Positions 60,275 to 64,000 of a DNA stretch of 64,000 nt are shown here, one piece after another. The notes under the pieces are model-generated. The model ran no database searches. It was not told the DNA's origin and was given only the letters and a program-made list of their open reading frames with translations. Origin of the DNA: JBBQYD01 sp942493075 (lineage in GTDB: Bacteria; Verrucomicrobiota; Verrucomicrobiia; Limisphaerales; UBA8199); the NCBI GenBank assembly GCA_942493075.1, contig OW818681.1, forward strand, positions 1,612,001 through 1,676,000, read 5' to 3'. How positions within the stretch are numbered: the first letter of the stretch is position 1; every line of letters starts with the position of its first letter. The translations under genes were made by a program, and so were the position numbers.

Positions 60275-60985
60275 CTATTTCAGTTCCGAGATCCTGATGT
60301 TCCGGTACGCCACTGCGCCATGATCGCCTTGGAAGAGCAGGGGACCTTTAGCTTTCTCTTTGCCGTCAACTCCAGATGGAGTTGGTCCTTTCATTTCCAG
60401 GTTCTCATGAATCGTGACGCCGTTCAGAACGACCTTCAAAAACTTGGCGTTTTGAATCTTCTTTCCCTCGGAATCGAATTTGGGAGCCTGCCAGTGGATC
60501 TCGTAAGTATTCCACTCGCCCGGCGCTCGGTATTTAGGGCTTTTCGGTGGCTGTGCCCCGTAGATGGCGCCCATATCGCCCGGGCCCGGGTTGGCATCCT
60601 TGCCATGACTATCGAGCACTTGGACCTCATACTCACCCATAACATAGATGCCACTGTTCGACTCGCGTGGGACCATGACCTCAAGACTGATAATGGCGTC
60701 CCCATGAACCGCTTCGCTGTAGATATCCACGCTCTGGCCGTGCCCGCCCGTGTCATTGAGCAATTGATTACCTTCAGCCGAAACTGTGAAACGTTTGGGG
60801 TCCGTCGAACTGGGCTTGGCCGATCCCACTTTCCATTGGCTTTGCACCCCGTCCTTGGTCTTAACTTTCCAGCCTTCGAGGTTTTTCCCGTTAAACGGTT
60901 GGATAGGCCCGGCCGCCCAGGACGAAAGCGCGAGTATGCACAGGCACGCGCCAGCCAGAAAGGAAACCCGGTTTTGCTTTTTCAT
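60275..60985 (-). CDS. Secreted DUF1080 (3-keto-disaccharide hydrolase-type) protein
   Basis: I start at ATG 60985 (MKKQNRVSFLAGACLCI), 236 residues. The frame upstream adds 33 residues without a signal. The export signal ends SSWAAG. The mature part is a DUF1080 jelly roll: IQPFNGKNLEGWKVKTKDG, RFTVSAEGNQLLNDTG, AIISLEVMVPRESNSGIYVMGEYEVQVLDSHG, GAIYGAQPPKSP, GEWNTYEIHWQAP, VVLNGVTIHENLEM and LLFQGDHGAVAYRNIRIS. The family is called 3-keto-disaccharide hydrolase and is found with Gfo/Idh oxidoreductases like the one next to it. It probably hydrolyses or binds oxidised sugars outside the cytoplasm. Confidence 0.85.
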   Translation of the reverse strand: MKKQNRVSFLAGACLCILALSSWAAGPIQPFNGKNLEGWKVKTKDGVQSQWKVGSAKPSSTDPKRFTVSAEGNQLLNDTGGHGQSVDIYSEAVHGDAIISLEVMVPRESNSGIYVMGEYEVQVLDSHGKDANPGPGDMGAIYGAQPPKSPKYRAPGEWNTYEIHWQAPKFDSEGKKIQNAKFLKVVLNGVTIHENLEMKGPTPSGVDGKEKAKGPLLFQGDHGAVAYRNIRISELK

Positions 60986-61046
60986 AGTTCGTATATGGAG
61001 GACGCCCTTCATATAGATGCGACCCTGTGGTAAAACAAGCGTTTTC

Positions 61047-61079
61047 AGAAAAAAACCCAGCGGCACGAGCCGCTGGGTT
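61047..61079 (-). terminator. Terminator of the Gfo/Idh gene
   Basis: Arms AACCCAGCGG (61054-61063) and CCGCTGGGTT (61070-61079) are followed on the minus strand by a T-run, encoded by the A-run at 61049-61055. It ends the operon before the DUF1080 gene, which therefore may have its own promoter. Confidence 0.85.
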
Positions 61080-61103
61080 CTCAAGTCTCTGTGTTGAGGC
61101 GGG

Positions 61104-62414
61104 CTAAACTTTCGGCTCCCAGCCCTTGCGATACTCCCGACGAACCAGCGCGCGCGCAGCCTTGCTGGCGCCTTTTAGCTTCATAGTTCCGGTATCAAAG
61201 TTCAGGGTTTCCCCGGCCCGCCAGGCGATATTGCCCAAGTGACACAGCATCGTGCTCCGCTGGCCATCCTCGATTTCTGTTCGGACCGGCTTACCCTCTC
61301 GAACTCCCGAAATGAAATTCTCGAAGTGCACGGTGTCGTATTGAAACAGATCACTCTGCTTGCCGCTGATCGTTCGCAGGAGCTTTTCCTTTATATCGTA
61401 AATCTTCGTCTCGCTGCCAGCCATCGCCATTGTTCCGTTGTCCCCATAGAAGCTCACGCCGAATGTGGCATCCTCAAACCCACGCGGGGCGCAGCTTTGT
61501 CCTTCCCAAAGGATACCCTTGTTGCCGTAATCGAAACTGGCCGAAATGGTGTCCGGTGTTTCCCAATCGTCTTTGAAGAAGTAGCGATTCCCGCCGCACG
61601 TCACGCGGTTCGGGAGATCCACCTCAAGCCCCCAGCGGGCCAGATCCAGCGCGTGCACGCCGTTATTGCCTAATTCGCCAGTGCCCCAATGCCAGAACCA
61701 ATGCCAGTTATAATGCAGGATATTGTCTTTGTAAGGTCTCACGGGCGCCGGGCCTTGCCACAGGTCATAATCCAGCCATTCGGGCACTGGAACTACTTTC
61801 CCAATGCCAATGCCCGGACGCCGGTTCGTATACCAACCCCTCGCGAACCGGACCTCACCGATGATGCCTTCGTGCAGGGCCGCGATGGAGTCGATCACCC
61901 AAGGCCAACTACGGCGCTGGTTTCCCATCTGGACCACTCGCTTGTGACGGCGGGCGGCTGCCACCATCATCTGGCTTTCCCAGACGTTATGGCTTCCTGG
62001 TTTCTCCACATAAACGTGTTTGCCGGCCGCACACCCCATAATCGTCGCGGGCGCATGCCAGTGCTCGGGCATCGCAATGCTTATGGCGTCCACGTTCGGA
62101 TCATCCAACACCTGGCGCAAGTCTTTAACGCCTTTGGGTTTGCGGGCCTGCTTTTTGGCCACCGCGGCTACGCCCTTTTCAACAGCCCGGCTGTCCACAT
62201 CACAGACCGCGACAATCTCAGCCTGTGGCACTCCGAGGTACCCGGCGATATGCGCCATGCCGCGCCCATTGCAGCCAATAACGGCAACTCGCACTCGTTC
62301 ATTGGGTGAGGCTGCTGAGACGCGGAATGAGGGGGCGCTTGCCAGCGCGGCAATCCCAGCAGTGAAAATCGACGTTTGTTTCAAGAAATCTCTACGATTT
62401 AGCGAATCATTCAT
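61104..62414 (-). CDS. Exported Gfo/Idh/MocA-family oxidoreductase
   Basis: The 436-residue product has a Tat signal peptide (NRRDFLKQTSIFTAGIAALA). The NAD(P)-binding Rossmann part has RVAVIGCNGRGMAHIAGYL, AEIVAVCDVDSRA and DAISIAMPEHWHAPATIMGCAAGKHVYVEKP. The catalytic half has GNQRRSWPWVIDSI and NWHWFWHWGTGELGNNGVHALDLARWGL, with Trp and His as in the exported Gfo/Idh proteins of Planctomycetes and Verrucomicrobia. It oxidises or epimerises sugars. Tat export means that it folds with its cofactor inside. The next gene on the strand is an MFS transporter, separated by 19 bp. Confidence 0.9.
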   Translation of the reverse strand: MNDSLNRRDFLKQTSIFTAGIAALASAPSFRVSAASPNERVRVAVIGCNGRGMAHIAGYLGVPQAEIVAVCDVDSRAVEKGVAAVAKKQARKPKGVKDLRQVLDDPNVDAISIAMPEHWHAPATIMGCAAGKHVYVEKPGSHNVWESQMMVAAARRHKRVVQMGNQRRSWPWVIDSIAALHEGIIGEVRFARGWYTNRRPGIGIGKVVPVPEWLDYDLWQGPAPVRPYKDNILHYNWHWFWHWGTGELGNNGVHALDLARWGLEVDLPNRVTCGGNRYFFKDDWETPDTISASFDYGNKGILWEGQSCAPRGFEDATFGVSFYGDNGTMAMAGSETKIYDIKEKLLRTISGKQSDLFQYDTVHFENFISGVREGKPVRTEIEDGQRSTMLCHLGNIAWRAGETLNFDTGTMKLKGASKAARALVRREYRKGWEPKV

Positions 62415-62433
62415 AAAGTTGGAAGGCTTCGAG

Positions 62434-63747
62434 TTAATCTATTTTGCGCACGATACCGAGTTTGCCGATCAGGAGAAAAACCATCAACAGAGCCAGCGGG
62501 TAAAGCCCCGCGCAGGCCACAAAAATGGGTGTGAACCCATAATTGTCCACGATCCCACCGATATACTTCTGGGATAAGGCGCCCATCAGTGACCCCAATG
62601 TTCCCCCCAACCCGGTGACTGTTCCGACAGTTCGGCGCGGGAACACCTCCGCCGGGAGTGTGATGTTTCCCCACGCGGCATGGCAAAACATCATGAACCC
62701 AACGATGGTCATGGCCACCGCTGCGTTGCTTACTTGCGTCACGAGGATGCAGAGCACAAGCATGGAAACGGTCATCAGTCCCATCGTGCCTTTGCGGGCA
62801 ACATCAAGCTGCCATCCTCGGCTGATCAAGAAACGAGGCAACGCGCCACCGAAAATGTTGCCGGCGGCAGCCATTGCAAACGGAATCCATACGAACATCC
62901 CGAGCTGTTTGAGATCGAAGCCGTGCCGCTTTTGGAAGTACAGAGGGATCCAGAAGATAAGGAAATAGCTGATGGGATCAGTAAAAGCGCGCACCAGGAT
63001 GCATCCCCAGGCTTCTTTCATCGACAACAGCCTTCTGATGGCGACCGGCTTTTCACTTGAGTCACCAGACTGGTCTTTCGCGATCATCTCGCGTTCCTCT
63101 GAGGTAATGCGCGGATGATCATTTGGCAGTTTATAAAGAACCCACCAGGCCGCTGCCCACACAAAACCCAAGGCTCCCGTGACGACGAAGGCCGAACGCC
63201 ATCCCCATTTCACTGCAATCAGTGAAACAATAGGCGCGGCAGCCATCGAACCGACTGCTGTGCCAGCGTTAAAGATTCCAATGGCCAGGGCGCGATCCCG
63301 CATCGGAAACCATTCACTTACGGCACGCACCCCGCCGGTGAAGCTTCCAGGTTCAAACACCCCGAGCAAGAAACGGAAGAACGAGAATTGACCCACAGTT
63401 GCCGCGAAAACATGCAGCATGTTCGAAACCGACCAGCCGCAGACGAATACCAGGAACCCCTTCCGTGTGCCTACGTGATCGATCACACGCCCGCTTACTG
63501 CATACATGATGCCGTAGCTCACGAGAAACCACGCGTTAATCGTCCCGTAACTCGCATTGCTGAGGTTGAGTTCCTCCTTGATTGTGCCGATCAGAACCGA
63601 GAGCGTTTGCCGGTCCAGGTAGTTGAGAGCGGAAGCCAGGCACAAAAGACCGGCGATGTACCAACGCAGGTGCTTTATCGGCCTCTTGCGGTTGAGCCCG
63701 GGCCTTAAAGCAGCTTCTGTCTCGAGATTCGATGTGTCGGACTTCAT
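62434..63747 (-). CDS. MFS transporter, ExuT/phthalate-type
   Basis: I start at ATG 63747 (MKSDTSNLETEAAL), 437 residues; seven residues are removed from the longest frame. Twelve membrane helices include IAGLLCLASALNYLDRQTLSVL, SVSNMLHVFAATVGQFSFF, FEPGSFTGGVRAVSEWFPMRDRALAIGIFNAGTAVG, FTDPISYFLIFWIPLYFQKRHG and GNITLPAEVFPRRTVGTVTGLGGTLGSLMGA. It is of the anion:cation symporter family, like the carrier at 36850, and probably imports an organic acid or uronate. It is the first gene of the operon with the Gfo/Idh gene. A palindrome in the spacer at 63906-63927 may regulate it. Confidence 0.85.
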   Translation of the reverse strand: MKSDTSNLETEAALRPGLNRKRPIKHLRWYIAGLLCLASALNYLDRQTLSVLIGTIKEELNLSNASYGTINAWFLVSYGIMYAVSGRVIDHVGTRKGFLVFVCGWSVSNMLHVFAATVGQFSFFRFLLGVFEPGSFTGGVRAVSEWFPMRDRALAIGIFNAGTAVGSMAAAPIVSLIAVKWGWRSAFVVTGALGFVWAAAWWVLYKLPNDHPRITSEEREMIAKDQSGDSSEKPVAIRRLLSMKEAWGCILVRAFTDPISYFLIFWIPLYFQKRHGFDLKQLGMFVWIPFAMAAAGNIFGGALPRFLISRGWQLDVARKGTMGLMTVSMLVLCILVTQVSNAAVAMTIVGFMMFCHAAWGNITLPAEVFPRRTVGTVTGLGGTLGSLMGALSQKYIGGIVDNYGFTPIFVACAGLYPLALLMVFLLIGKLGIVRKID

Positions 63748-63905
63748 GACCGTATCCCCAAGGACCACCTGCGACCCGCCGGAGTTGGCCCTTTTGCCCC
63801 GGTCGCCGAACTAGCTTTTCTCAAAGGAGTGAGTTCGCCTGCTGAATAATGCATCTGGTATCCAGCTTGTAAAGAACGCGCCAGGGAGTCAAGTGACGAA
63901 GCCCC

Positions 63906-63927
63906 GAAACAATTCTGAAATTGTTTC
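63906..63927. promoter_or_regulatory. Palindromic operator candidate
   Basis: Arms GAAACAATT and AATTGTTTC are perfect complements with four bases between. It lies between the divergent MFS gene and the partial gene at the right edge. Its size and symmetry suit a dimeric regulator (LacI or GntR type). Confidence 0.55.
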
Positions 63928-63952
63928 CGCTCCCGGATTCCGCAATATTGGC

Positions 63953-64000
63953 ATGCTTATGGCAGGACGCAGACAATATCCGTTTCATCTGATCGAACCG
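63953..64000 (+). CDS. Partial gene at the right edge
   Basis: ATG 63953 opens a frame, MLMAGRRQYPFHLIEP, that is still open at the window end; ATG 63959 is a second option. It is divergent from the sugar transporter operon with a palindrome between, so a transcription regulator of that operon is a reasonable guess. Sixteen residues cannot prove it. Confidence 0.4.
   Translation, partial: MLMAGRRQYPFHLIEP

Noticed and set aside
1..64000. CRISPR array
   Set aside because: No evenly spaced short repeats were seen; the only periodic sequence is the collagen repeat, which is coding.

Overview
The window looks like the chromosome of a free-living, Gram-negative member of the PVC superphylum, most likely Verrucomicrobiota of the Pedosphaera/Limisphaerales type. 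The reasons are: two exported proteins with VPDSG/PDSAS-type C-terminal sorting tails; a lipoprotein clearly related to the chlamydial outer-membrane protein OmcB; futalosine-route menaquinone synthesis (MqnD); an ECF sigma factor fused to a long membrane/coiled-coil tail; several exported Gfo/Idh, DUF1080 and DUF6807-type carbohydrate proteins; and many genes without a Shine-Dalgarno sequence. The lineage is inferred from gene content, not from a marker phylogeny.

Layout. 1-4.4 kb: a partial gene, then a minus-strand pair encoding a collagen-repeat protein and an exported protein whose mature N-terminus is a ubiquitin domain. 4.6-9.7 kb: a small accessory cluster with two TcmP-like proteins, a LexA-type repressor and a three-cysteine DUF5131 protein, next to tRNA-Arg. 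10-18 kb: sigma factor, small membrane protein, transaldolase divergent from a Nudix/winged-helix protein, two sorting-tail proteins and an M42 peptidase. 18-28 kb: a caspase-fold peptidase-like protein, a six-hairpin glycosidase, a DUF6807 protein divergent from signal peptidase I, and tRNA-Leu, with repeat-rich spacers. 28.6-33.6 kb: a GmrSD-type restriction gene and a HEPN-like partner gene, separated by an intact IS66 element that landed four codons into the partner. 34-45 kb: an Fe-S helicase with a nuclease domain, hexuronate uptake and mannonate dehydratase, FtsK, an LpxR-like enzyme and a sensor kinase. 45-64 kb: OmcB-like lipoprotein, MqnD, ABC-2 permeases, a PAS kinase, LeuC, an O-antigen ligase-like protein, a FecR protein with a CHASE2 adenylate cyclase, and a sugar-oxidation/transport set at the right edge.

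How the parts work together. The collagen-like and ubiquitin-like proteins would both act outside the cytoplasm. The LexA/TcmP/DUF5131 cluster looks like a damage-responsive nucleic-acid modification or defence module. GmrSD plus HEPN looks like a type IV restriction pair now disturbed by the IS. ExuT-UxuA, the second MFS carrier, the Gfo/Idh oxidoreductase and the DUF1080 protein point to use of plant or algal uronates and glycosides.

The strongest candidates for new biology are the exported ubiquitin domain beside a collagen-like gene, the LexA-linked double-TcmP/DUF5131 cluster, and the IS66-split HEPN partner of GmrSD, whose original frame can be rebuilt exactly from the target-site duplication.
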